DNA of 64,000 bases from Myrmaecium sp. VS I D KN 1 (Eukaryota > Ascomycota > Dothideomycetes > Valsariales > Valsariaceae): the NCBI GenBank assembly GCA_019775845.1, contig JADQAV010000009.1:992001-1056000 (forward strand), given 5' to 3'. Positions 31,838-42,700 of the stretch are shown here, one piece after another (positions within the stretch are counted from its first letter, which is position 1; each line of letters opens with the position of its first letter). The position numbers were made by a program, and so were the translations under genes. The notes under the pieces are model-generated. The model searched no databases, had not been told where the DNA came from, and saw only the letters and a list, made by a program, of their open reading frames with translations.

Positions 31838-33781
31838 TCAGGCACGTCTCCCTCCGCCTCTTCCCCTTCCACCGCGGTAGCCGCCTCCGCCTCCTCTTCC
31901 ACCTCTCCCGCCTCTGCCACCCCTCCCACCCCCTCCACCTCCTCTCCCGCCCCGGGACTCTCTGTGTCCACCGCCACCACCGCTCCTCTGCTCCGCAGGC
32001 GGCGGGCCTCTCGCCCTCCTCGCATCCCTTTCCTCTTCGCTCGCATGAAACGGATTTGGAATCCCGAGCATCTCGCAGAACCGTGTCGTCTGTGGGTTGC
32101 TGTACTCAGGCGGCTGCTCCGGGCCGACGCGGATGCCAGCGCCATCGTAGGGCGGCGCCGTTATGGCAAAGTTCTCCGGCACCTGCAGCAGCCCCTTAGC
32201 GACCACGTGCTCCTCGATCCAGGCGCGCTCCGCGTCGATGCGCGCCCGGTAAACGTCCTCGCCCTCGTAGGGAGGGATGGGGGTGCTGGCGTTGGCGGCG
32301 GCGGGGCCGTCGCCGCCCACGCGCAGGTCCGCCGCGAACGCGCGCGTAATCGCCAGGTACTCCGGGTCGTATTCCAGCTTCAGTGGCTGCGGGGGCTCGG
32401 TGGCGGCAGCGGAAGGGTCAGCGGGAGGGATTTCGAGAAGCTGCAGGAAGTGGCGGTTCGGAAGGCACTTGTCGAGCGCTAGAAAGTGCGTCGTCTCGTT
32501 GGGAATCGTTGCGGGATGGGAGGGTTGGTGCGGGGCCGGACGGGATTCATTGATGGGGGCGGCACGTTTGAACGCGTCCGGGAGCTTGTCCAGCAGGTCC
32601 TGGGGGATACTGGACGCCGGCTCGGGTTGCGCAGGGACCGGAGCACTGTTGCTGCTTTCCACAGGCGGCGCTGTGGTGGCATCATCGTCCAGATCGAGGT
32701 CTATCTCATCCGGGTTTTCTGGCCTCGCTGGCGCTGTACCAGGTGCGGGCGCAGGCGCATCGTCCAAGTCGAGGTCTATCTCGTCCTCATTCTTCGACGC
32801 CTCGGCCGCATAAGGCTCCACCACCGTCCTCTCTGGCGCTGCACTTGCGCCCTCCTTGCCTTCAGCGCTCTTGTGCTGCACAATCGCAGCGTACTTGACG
32901 TGCAGGTGCGCGCTGAACCAGTATCGGGGCCTGAGCCGGTCAAAAACATACTTGGCCGCCGGACTTCCCAGAGTTCCCTCTCGGGCTTCTTCCTCGAAGT
33001 ACGGTTTCTTGCGGAACAGCTGCTTCCAGTCACCGTTCCACTCCAACCCGCGTGGCCAGTCGTGGCTTAGGCCAATGTCGACCTGTGTCCGGACCTGCAG
33101 AAGCTTCCTGACATCCAGCTCCCTCACATGATAGATGCTCTTGATATCGTCTTGGCTGTATGGCAACCGTTCGTAGTGGTGCTTCCTGTAGTTGTATCCT
33201 TTCCAGATGCCGGACAGCCCAGCGATGCGCAGCGGGCCCAGCCTGAGAACGTTCGCCGCGCCCAAGTAGTAGATCTTCGGCGCGACCCAGCCGCCGTAGT
33301 AGAGCTCCCAGAGGTAGTTGCTCGCCTCGTGGTTGCCGCCGATGAAGATGGTCAGGTAAGGGGCCGTGCGGGCGCCGGAGTAGTATTCGTGAAAGTCGCC
33401 GATCTGGCGGTACTTGGCCGGCATGGACACGCAGTTCAGGTCGCGCGCATTGCGGACTGCCTGGGCGTGTTATTACGTCTTGTTGTTTCGGGATGGGGAA
33501 GGAGGGGTGACGGAGGAGGGAAGGCGGGTTCGTGTAGATACCTGGAAATCGCCTCCGATGATCAGCAGGTCGACGCCGTCCCAGCCTTTCACCTCGCACG
33601 ACTTCTTCACGGAAGCGTAGATGGAGTGGAGGGTTCCATGGCCCTGTCGGAACGGATCGAAGAAAGGTTGAGAATGTTAGCCAGAGCTGTTGGGTTCTGT
33701 AGGTTCAGTATTGGGCGAGCTTACACAGCCTTCGACGGCGATACGCAGCGCCTTGGTTCCAGCGGACAGGCCCGTCGCCAT
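31838..33781 (-). CDS. DBR1: Lariat debranching enzyme
   Basis: Three exons (33725-33781, 33542-33643, 31838-33460) in phase 0 give 593 residues. Dbr1 hydrolyses the 2'-5' branch of intron lariats in the nucleus. The metallophosphoesterase motifs are all present: VEGCGHGTLHSIY at about 16-28, GGDFQAVRN at about 49-57, GGNHEASN near 94-101, HDWP near 186-189, and SAHLHVKYAA near 236-245. The fungal C-terminal domain follows around 360-520 (HFLALDKCLPNRHFLQLLEI, LEYDPEYLAITRAF). A Gly/Arg-rich tail closes the protein at about 548-593 (RGG and RGGRGGGG units). Acidic DEIDLDLDD units occur three times in the linker. The gene is divergent from the RNase P/MRP-type gene with a 399 bp gap. Confidence 0.95.
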
Positions 33782-34180
33782 TGCTCCCTCGGAGGCCTGA
33801 AAGTGATGACTTGGGATTGTGTGTGGCGTGCTGTTGTCTTCGCGGATGCGGTCTTGACGGCCTGAGGCTCGAGCATATCGCCAATCTCTTGGCGGTTGTC
33901 AACCCGATCTTGGATGCTAGCGCAGCTCATGCCGTGTGCAAGTCCTGCTCCCCCAAGGGCTCGACGATCAGATGAATCGCTCTAAGGGAGTGAATTCTGG
34001 TGCAGCAGTTACCAGGAGGAGTGACTAGCTCGTTGAGGCCATTCACCCGCTCCTGAGGTCGGCATTCCCGTTGATCACCGTGAATTGCCGAATTGTTTCT
34101 TTCCAAGATTTCGAGCGGGAGACATAAAAGCGACTGTTCCAACCACACAACGGCATCGGGGTTCAGGCTAAGCTGTCATC
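33782..34180. promoter_or_regulatory. Putative bidirectional promoter DBR1 / RPR2-type gene
   Basis: A 399 bp gap separates two divergent start codons, so both promoters must lie here or overlap the leaders. No TATA box or named operator is evident. Confidence 0.55.
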
Positions 34181-34918
34181 ATGTCCAGAGCAGCAGACGA
34201 CAGGCAGATGGCTGCTCTCATCTACCTACAGAACGCCTCTCATCGAATGGCTGCATCCTCCCCTGCGATAGCGGCTTTCCTGGCAGCCCGCCTTGATCGG
34301 GCGATGATCGAAGGCGGGTGGGAAAGCGAGAAGGCGAGCTCTGCTCGACGGCGAGGCATGTGTGCGCATTGCGGAAATATCTTCGTTCCAGGATGGACAT
34401 GCGAAGTGAAGCAGCGGCTCGCGCGAGGGAAAGGGAAGACTGGCGACCAGAATGGCAGCAGCGATCGACCGCTGCTGGATCGGAGCATGGTCTACAGCTG
34501 CGAGCGGTGTCGATTGGAGATCACGGAGGGGCTGGAGGGTGGCAGCAAAGTAAACTTTCTGAAGCGGAAGAGGAGAGGGGCGAGTATGACGGCAACGACG
34601 GTAACGACGACAGCGACGAATGCTTCCAGTCGCAGTGCCAGTACCAGTCAGCGCGCCAGTCCCGGTTCCATTTACGATCACGATCACGATCACCACCGGA
34701 GCGGCTCTCGCCCGCCTGCTGCCATGAATTCGACGATGCCGCTGGTCGAGCCGTCGTCTAGCCAGCCAGTGGCAGCGAACGCAAGCAGCAAGAAGCGGCA
34801 GAAGGCTCGCAAAGGGGGTTTGCAAGCAATGCTGGCCAAGAGCAAGGCCGAGTCGGCGAGTGCAACCCCAGGCGGCGGATTCGGATTGGACTTGATGGAC
34901 CTTATGAAGACGGACTGA
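34181..34918 (+). CDS. RNase P/MRP subunit, Rpr2/Snm1/Rpp21 type
   Basis: A single exon encodes 245 residues. The N-terminal helical part (MAALIYLQNASHRMAA, then LDRAMIEGGW) and the zinc ribbon Cys pairs C61-X2-C64 (MCAHCGNIFVPGW) and C107-X2-C110 (YSCERC) are the signature of the Rpr2/Rpp21/Snm1 domain, with a further Cys at 74. The middle is Thr/Ser/His-rich low complexity. A basic stretch (SSKKRQKARKGGLQAMLAKSK) and the ending GLDLMDLMKTD follow. The family serves RNase P (pre-tRNA 5' processing) or RNase MRP (pre-rRNA). The sequence alone does not tell RPR2 from SNM1, so no symbol is given. The first ATG of the frame is used. Confidence 0.85.
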   Translation: MSRAADDRQMAALIYLQNASHRMAASSPAIAAFLAARLDRAMIEGGWESEKASSARRRGMCAHCGNIFVPGWTCEVKQRLARGKGKTGDQNGSSDRPLLDRSMVYSCERCRLEITEGLEGGSKVNFLKRKRRGASMTATTVTTTATNASSRSASTSQRASPGSIYDHDHDHHRSGSRPPAAMNSTMPLVEPSSSQPVAANASSKKRQKARKGGLQAMLAKSKAESASATPGGGFGLDLMDLMKTD

Positions 34919-35563
34919 GCGAGTCCTGCGAGAAAGTGATGCCCTGCGAGGGAGTGATTCCCCTGTGGATGGTGGGGATGAGGCCTACAATACGAGACTG
35001 TATCCTCATCTTGAATCTTAAAATGGCGCCTATAATGACCATTATCACATAGAAGAATGAAATATCGGTCATGAGAGGATCAACGCTAGCAGACGATGTT
35101 CTCGTCCCATCCGTCATGATCATCGTCAGCCCTACCGGCTGATCTAACAGCATGTCATTGCTGGAACGCAAGCGAAGCCTCCGGCCCCACCCAAGGGCTT
35201 CCATCCTTCCGCGGGGCTCTCCCGCTTTCCTCACTTTTTTTCCTTATCTGCTGCTTATCCGCCCGACCCCTCCGCTCCCCTCCTCTCCTCCACCATCGCC
35301 AAGTGCATTACTAAAAAACTACAATTTGTATCCCGATACCCTCAAACTAATTTTTTCTACCACCTCGTCCGCCACTACACGTTCGCATACATTAGCCGCA
35401 AAGAGAGTGAAGGATAAAACGGCATACCTCCGAGAAAAAACAACAAGAAAAAGGAATTTCTACAAATCAGCAGTAAAAAGAGAACTGTGACCTAGACGCT
35501 CGGCTCGCACGCCCGACAGACATACCCTTCAACGTCTCCATATACCGTAAAGACAGCGCCAAA
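34919..35563. other. Intergenic region upstream of ZPR1
   Basis: About 645 bp between tandem + genes; C/T-rich then A-rich before the ZPR1 start. No RNA or repeat is recognised. Confidence 0.45.
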
Positions 35564-37091
35564 ATGTCGGCGGAACATCAAAGTCTGTCCCAGGAGGTCT
35601 TCGCGGACATGGGCCGCCGGGTCCAGGAGACAACCCAGGAGGCGGAAGCAAAACCTGTTGAGGAAATTGAAAGTTTGTGCATGAACTGCCACGAGAACGT
35701 AAGCATACCCCTTGCGCATCCAGCTTCGCAGCTAGCTGACCACCGACGCTATCATATAGGGAATTACCAAACTCCTCCTCACCAAGATCCCATTCTTCCG
35801 CGAGATCGTCATCATGTCCTTCGACTGCCCCCACTGCGGCTTCCACAACAGCGAAATACAGCCCGCCGGTGAGATCCAGCCCAGAGGCAGGAAGTACACC
35901 TTCAAGGTGGATCGCGCCGAGGATATGAGCCGACAGCTGGTCAAGAGCGACACCTGCATCGCCAGGATAGAGGACATCGACCTTGAGATCCCGCCCGGTC
36001 GGGGTCAGCTCACCAACATCGAGGGAATCGTGACGATGATCGCTCAGGACTTGTCGCAAGACCAAGAAGAGAGGAAGGAGAAGGTTCCTGAAGTGTACGA
36101 GAAGATCGAGGAGGTGATCACGACGCTCAAAGCCATGGCATCCGGTTCCCGGCTACCGTTCACTCTCACCTTGGACGACCCGGCCGGAAACTCCTGGGTG
36201 GAACCGTCGCCCGAGGACCCTCGTGGAAAATTCACCCGGCACGACTACGTACGTTCCCCCGAGCAAAACCAGGCACTGGGCCTTGCGCCTGATGCGGGCG
36301 AAGCGCCCGCTCCTGCGGCGGCCCCTCTTCCGATGCACCGGCCGGAATACAAGGCCCGCGAGATGTTCCCGGAGATGCCCCCGGAGCGGATGGTCAACAA
36401 CGTCGACGAGGAGGACATCGTCGAGAACAAAGTCTACAGCTTCCCTTCCAGCTGCCCTGGCTGCATGAAGCCGTGCGCCACCAACATGAAGATGGTCAAC
36501 ATCCCCCACTTCAAGCAGGTCGTGCTCATGAGCACGGTTTGCGACCACTGTGGCTACCGGAGCAACGAAGTCAAGACTGGCGGTGAGATTCCCGAGAAGG
36601 GACGTCGGTTGACCCTTTCCGTGGAGAACAAGGAGGACCTCTCGCGCGACATTCTCAAGTCCGAGTCTTGCGCATTGTCCTGTCCCGAGCTCAACTTGAG
36701 CGTCGAACCGGGTACTCTCGGTGGTCGTTTCACTACCGTCGAGGGTCTCCTCACCAACGTTCGTGACGACCTTCATTCCTCGATCTTCGAATCCGAGGAT
36801 TCGCACGGCGGTGACTCCATGGACTCGGCGACCAAGGAACGGTGGACCAAGTTCTTCGACAAGCTCAACGATGCGATCGAGGGCCGGATCAAGTTCACGC
36901 TGATCCTGGAGGACCCGCTGGCGTGCAGTTACCTCCAGAGCTTCAAGGCCCCGGAGCCGGACGAGCAGATCAAGGTCGAGGATTACGAACGTACCGAGCA
37001 GGAAGAGGAGGACCTTGGTCTGAAGGACATGAAGACCGAGGGCTACGAGGAGCCGGCGAAGGACGAAGAGGCAGCGGCGGAGAAGCAGTGA
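35564..37091 (+). CDS. ZPR1: Zinc finger protein ZPR1
   Basis: Exons 35564-35698 and 35760-37091, joined over a 61 bp intron in phase 0, encode 488 residues. ZPR1 folds newly made translation factor eEF1A and shuttles to the nucleus in dividing cells. The duplicated architecture is complete. The first zinc finger uses C39/C42 and C68/C71 around TKLLLTKIPFFREIVIMSFDCPHC, followed by an A domain (GEIQPRGRKYTFKVD, DMSRQLVKSDTC, GQLTNIEGIV). The second finger uses C277/C280 and C306/C309 (NIPHFKQVVLMSTVCDHCGYR) with a matching A domain (GRRLTLSVENKEDLSRDILKSESC, GRFTTVEGLL). It ends in an acidic tail. The length is typical. The junction at GAGAAC/GGAATT restores the CHENGITK sequence. Confidence 0.96.
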
Positions 37092-37552
37092 GCCGATTTC
37101 TCCCAGCGGAGTTCGAACGGTTGATTGATCTACGAGGACCTTTTCCTTCTCATGAGACAACGGCTGCATTTCATCGGTTTGGCTTGTTGGCAGTGATGAT
37201 ATCCCTTTCTTCGTAGCATTGAAGGTGTATGCATCGGGTTTCTCACGCATCTTGTTTGGAGATATTTCTGTGAATATCTCTTTTTACTTATAATATATTA
37301 TGTATGTTGTCACAGTATGTACATGGATCTCTTTTGTTCTTGTCAATACGAATCACGTTCCTGATCTCAGTCACCTAATTCATGTGTTCTCGTTCAGCCT
37401 TGTGCTTTCTTCTACTTCACACTTTCTATGTTCTTGGGCACTATCCTTCTTCCAAGGTCGCTCCTGCCTTCACACCTCATCCGGCGAAAAAATATTTGAC
37501 CGCCCGCACACCCGACCGTCCAGCTTCTCCTCTCCATCGACAGCGTCCAGCC
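37092..37552. other. 3' flank of ZPR1 and leader of next locus
   Basis: About 460 bp, AT-rich just after ZPR1 (near 37255-37310), with nothing else recognised. Confidence 0.4.
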
Positions 37553-38770
37553 ATGTCTCCCCCAGCCCTCATGTTGCGACCTCCGGCTGCCTCATTACTA
37601 CCGTCTCCTTATCCAACCCATCTCGACCCGCCTCACTCACCTCTCACCACCCGCCGCGACGTGGGCACCGACGCCCACCGGCCGTCCCTCCGCCCCCGCC
37701 AGCTTCATCGACCGGCGGGGAAGAACACGTCCTCCACCACCTCTACCCTCCCGCCGCATCTCATCCTCCCACCCTCGACCTCCAGACCGCGACCGGCACC
37801 GCTCATCAACCAGCACCGCGTCACGCCCCATCCTCCCCATTCGACCCGCCTGCATCCCCCGTTGCCGCTCTACCACCGCTCCGCCGTGCCATCCTACCCC
37901 TTCAACGCGAGCGTGCCCCCGCAAAGCCGCTACTATCCCCGACGTCCCTCCGCGATCGCCGACCCAAGTCACCGCGTCCGCCACCGCCGGGCCAGCTGTG
38001 AGCCGTCTACCGGTCGTGATCGGGATCTCGCCACACAGCTCCCGCGTCCTGAGAATCCCACCGCGCCGCCGAACGCCGCAGCCGCTCCTCATCTCCCCTC
38101 ATCCTCATCCCTGCGGTCGAAACTCCGTAACCACCTCCACCGCCTCGTGTTGCCCCTCTGGGAAGATCGGAGATATCGACCACACGCAGACGAATCCATT
38201 GATGTTCCGCCTCGCTCCCACGCGAGCGGCGGACAACAACGGTCCAACCTACCACAACCGCCGCCACCGCCGGAGGATTGGATGAGGAACGCGCAGCAAT
38301 GCCGGTGCCGATGCCGTTGCTGCCGCCGCTCCTTTTATTCTCGGCTTCTCCCCGCCAACCACTCGACGACGAAGACCGCGGCCGCCGGGAAGAAACGCGT
38401 CTCCTTCGCCGACGAACCGCACCAACGAGGACGACGACCAGGACGCCACCGAGACCAACAACGGCACCGAGGCCGTAGCCATCATCATCAACTCTTCTTC
38501 TTCCACGGACGCCGCACGGCATCCTTACCCGGCCACCGCCATCGCGCCGCCCGGCGGCAGCGCCGCGAGCAGCGCGCCCGCGACCGCGAGGAGCGGCAGC
38601 AGCGTGAGTGGGACTACGACGATGCCTGGGGCGGGGGCGGAGCCTCGTCGCCCTCCTCCTCGTCGTCCTCGGAGATCAGATACCGACGACGCTGTTGCTG
38701 TCGTCATCGCGGTCGTTCGTGTCTCGTGCTTTTGCCGCCGTTGTACCGGATCGGGACGGGGTTTGGGTAG
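37553..38770 (+). CDS. Possible Pro/Arg-rich protein, uncertain gene
   Basis: A frame with ATGs at 37553 and 37571 (and an earlier one at 37382) stays open to 38770, about 405 residues from 37553. It is Pro/Ser/Arg/His-rich, with a few complex segments: SSLRSKLRNHLHRLVLPLWEDR, then KKRVSFADEPH, and a charged helix REQRARDREERQQREWDYDDAWGG. Other frames are open for long distances too, and one gives an equally protein-like acidic Ala/Ser stretch from about 38428 (NEDDDQDATETNNGTEAVAI), so an intron or a different frame may be involved. GC-rich third positions occur in the chosen frame over parts of it. No family is recognised. This is the least certain coding call in the window. Confidence 0.35.
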   Translation: MSPPALMLRPPAASLLPSPYPTHLDPPHSPLTTRRDVGTDAHRPSLRPRQLHRPAGKNTSSTTSTLPPHLILPPSTSRPRPAPLINQHRVTPHPPHSTRLHPPLPLYHRSAVPSYPFNASVPPQSRYYPRRPSAIADPSHRVRHRRASCEPSTGRDRDLATQLPRPENPTAPPNAAAAPHLPSSSSLRSKLRNHLHRLVLPLWEDRRYRPHADESIDVPPRSHASGGQQRSNLPQPPPPPEDWMRNAQQCRCRCRCCRRSFYSRLLPANHSTTKTAAAGKKRVSFADEPHQRGRRPGRHRDQQRHRGRSHHHQLFFFHGRRTASLPGHRHRAARRQRREQRARDREERQQREWDYDDAWGGGGASSPSSSSSSEIRYRRRCCCRHRGRSCLVLLPPLYRIGTGFG

Positions 38771-39712
38771 GTTTGGGCGCCAAGGGGGTTGGGGAGGTTT
38801 GTGGCATGTAAAGGAGAGTTGGTGGTGGGCGATCCATCTGATACTTGCGGAGAAGGTTCGCTGGTCTTTCTACTTGTCTTTCCTTTGAAGGTAGAAGGAA
38901 GGAAGGGAGGGAGGTCCTCGTCCGCTCCGGTGACCGAGTGAGGAGGGGGGACGGGTGGTGAACGAAGAGAGTGGCAGCGGGAAGTCGTGAGGGGGAGCCG
39001 AGACGGCGGACGTGGATCGATCGGTCGAGGTTGATCTGATCCATCACTTCCGTACGTGGCATGTTGCTTCAATAAGCTTTTATTGTTGGGGGAGGGCGGT
39101 GGTCATGGCTACGGATAGAGGCCTGATGACCAGCAGCACAGCATATCATTTGTTTCTTTTGTGGCTAGCCGATACCTTCGAAACCGCAAGGCCGCAATTT
39201 TCTGTTAGTCTAGTCTTCCATCGCAAGGCAGCTCTTCTAGAATTCCTATCCCAACATTCTCACCAGGTACATCGCATATGAAAGCACGGTTCACAACACT
39301 GAGATATGATCTGGGTTCATTGTACCTACATGAGGCTCTCGCTTGGAGCCGGAGAATCCTATCTTGAATCATTTCCCAGGCAGCTATGCGACTGACCCCA
39401 TCTGATCACCTATCTCGCCATCTCTACTACATAGAGTTATTCGTCACAACCACACCATCCAACCAAGACTTTTCCAGACGAGATAAGAGGTCTCTCGTTC
39501 CTATTTCCACGCAGATCATTTCCGGCAGGATACCTAAGAATGGGATATTCCACCTCAGGTAGCAGCCCTGCATCCAGATCCTCCGCTCAACTGACTATAG
39601 CCCCTCACCAACCAAGCCCTTGCAGTACAGCCTGATCGGCAACTCTGAGATTCGTCTAGCATTCCTCTAGTCTTTCTGGCACATTGTCGTCGCCAACAGC
39701 AGATTCTTCCGT
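38771..39712. other. Intergenic region between convergent loci
   Basis: About 940 bp with no supported gene. One copy of GTACCTAC lies at 39322-39329. Otherwise unremarkable. Confidence 0.4.
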
Positions 39713-42700
39713 TCAGCGGTCAGCCGGGAGGATTTGGTATCTACCCATCCGTCCTAGATCAGAAGTGGATAAAATTGTGATACTAGGTACTCCACCGCTC
39801 TGGCTTCTATCAGAATGATCTCCCGTTTCTGGGCTAGCATCGGTAGCCGGTGGGTAACCGGTGTCGGAAGCAGAGCCCGTGTATGTTCCAGAATAAAGCT
39901 CTGGAATGCTGCTATCGAGGTGCACGTTGGTACCTGCACCTCGGCCACCTTTTGAAAGCGCTGAGAGGGCTTCATCAACCTCCTGTGTCTGTCCGGTGAA
40001 AGCCGCGCCATTGTTTCGGCCATGGTGAGCGTCCTTAACATATGAGTGGACGGACCCTTGAGCCTCAATGGCACGAGCGGACAAAGCTTTCTCTTCTTTC
40101 TTCTTCTTTGCCCAATTGGCCTTCCGTGCATGGTGCTGCTTTTTTCTCTTGTCGGCACGGCTAAGCTCGCTCTCGCAGACGGAAGGCTGTCCAGGCGCCG
40201 ATGTATCTTTGTCGTAGTGCTCCTTATCGGGAAGAGCCACCCGGGGAGCTGGGCGTTCGGAGAGCTCCTCGCCGCTGGCTGACGGCTTGGGGTCAGGGGC
40301 ACTGGGGGTGTTCGGAGAAGAGGAATCTCGTGCAGGGAGCGCGCGATCCCCTGTCCGGAGCCCTGGCGCCTGAGAGCAAGTTGTCTCTGTTTTTACAATC
40401 CTACGGCTCCCTAGTCCCGTACTTGTTGTTTTGCTGTAGATTGTTATGAACGATTGAGGGGCTGAGACTGGCGCTTTACCCTCCGATATCTCCAGTTTGC
40501 GACGAGCGATGGCTTCCCTATCGGCCCGCTGAAGTTGAGCCGGAGCTGCTTGCCAAGCGGCAAGACCGCAGGCCTTAGCTTGTTGGGGAGCTTCTTCCCG
40601 ATAAGCAGTCTTCAGGCTTTGCAGCTGGGGTTTGGAAGAAGGGAACTCTGGTGAGGCTCCTCCAACTACGCTTGATGACCTCTCTCGCGTAGTCATATCC
40701 CGTAGATTTTGGTCAATATCGGACTTTTCTTTGTCATTGGTAGATTGAAGTGATTCTTCAATCGACCCCAATGAATGGGGCTTAATGCTTTCATCGTTAC
40801 CTGCTGCGCAGACTTCACCTTCTTCAGGGTCAAAACCGAGGTCATCATGAGAGTGTGCCTGACCGTCTCCTTTCTGGGCCGAGGCCTCCGCTGCGGTAGA
40901 TATCTTTGGCAGGTTGGGCTGAGGTTCTTCTTCTCCGGCACTCAATTTCGATTCCGAATGAGCGGCGCTTGAGTTTGTCCCAGAAAATTCGGGGTCCAAC
41001 ACATCTTTTCCCTTCGCTGGTTTCTTATCCAATGCCTTTCTCTTCTTCCCTTGTTTCTTGGAGGTTTTCTGACGTGCAAAAGGGTGCAACGAAGGCGTCT
41101 GCGAGGGCCCCGATTTTGTTTCCTTCTTATGCTTCGACCCTTCACTTACGCTTGGGCCTTGCACCGGATGGGCTGGTGTTGGCTGAGGCTGAGAAATCGT
41201 GCTCGTTGATTCTGACATTTTCTCAGTGCTGGATTTATCGTCAGTGTCGCTTATCGAACTTAGGTTGGATTTGGCTGAGTGAAAGCTATCGTCGAGATGC
41301 GTAGCCTGAGGCTTGGTGTCGTCCGTGTTAACTTCTGTCTTATTGTCATCACTCGCCGAGCTGCCTCCAGTTATAACAGTGGTTACCGCAGTTTCGACTG
41401 AAGGCAGCGGGAGGCAGGGTAAGCTTTGGCATCCGTCAACTCCGAGGCGTTGGGCAGTAGATGTTGCTTCCCCGAGAGACATCCTCTCTAGAGCCAAACT
41501 CTCATGGGAAGTTACTGAGCCTGCATCTCTAGCTTCCGCTCTCCCTGTAGTATCGCTAGATGGGGCTTCTATGCATTTTGAGCGATCACCCGGAGAAGAG
41601 GCTTTCTTTGAAGAATTCAGGGCTGAAACTGTCATTTTTCGAGACTCACTCTGGGGCTCTTCTTGCGGCGATGCATCTAGTACCGTCATGTTTACGGTGC
41701 TCACGTCCGGGGACGTAGGCAGGATTATGCTATCGTCCAGCTTCGACTGCTCGGCGTCAAACTCCAGGGATGCTTCCGTACGCTTCTCCTTGCCTTCGTG
41801 ACCTGGCGCTTGATTCTTTGAACTCTTATCCTCCAATACGGAGTGTTCATGACAAGATTTAGAAGCTGGAGCAGGACGTTCCTGGAGTCGACGCTCGTGC
41901 TTGCCTTTGTGGTATACTGAGATATTGACGGATTGCGCATGCTCCGCGCTTGAGCTGGCCGATATATCCTCCTTCAATTCACGCTTAGGCTTGGGTTTTT
42001 TCTCGCGTTTTCCATAATCCTGCTCATATGCTCCAGCAATGGCTTTGCTCATCACATCTTTTGATGCAGAATGCGGTCCACATCGCTCCTTTCTACATCT
42101 AGGGTCATTACGCTCTTCATATGTAGGATTCGCCAGCGGTGCAGCAACATTTGATTCAATTTGACCCTGAACAGCGGCTGGCTCGCGTGAATGAGCATCA
42201 TCGGACGACCGTAAAGAGGTGGCGCTAGTATCCTCGGTCAGGCCTGGGAATGCAGATGAAGAAACCTTGTTATTCCGGCGACTGGACACCTCTTTCTGCT
42301 TTCGCTCGGTTGGGTTGTTAGGCGTAGATGCTCTAGCGTCAGGATAGATCTCACTACGAACGTCTTGAAGTGAATAGCCGTGCGATTGATGGGACCGAGT
42401 TCCCGTGATAGCTACTTCAACACCTTGGGCCTGGGTATTGCGATACGATCCCTTGGTCATTTGATCCGTGCTCGTCAATGGCCGTTGTGCGTTGCGTAGC
42501 GATTCGCCATACGGTGAACTTGGGACTCGGGGCATGGTATAACCAAAGCCGCTCTCTGTATGTTTGTGTGAAACCTGAATGTTGAGTTTACGCCCTTTGA
42601 ATTCGCGCCCATGCAGCGCCAATCCTTGACGAGCATCACTGGCACTGTGAAATCCAACAAGCCCAAAGGCACTGCGATCTTTCACCACAACTTCCGTTTT

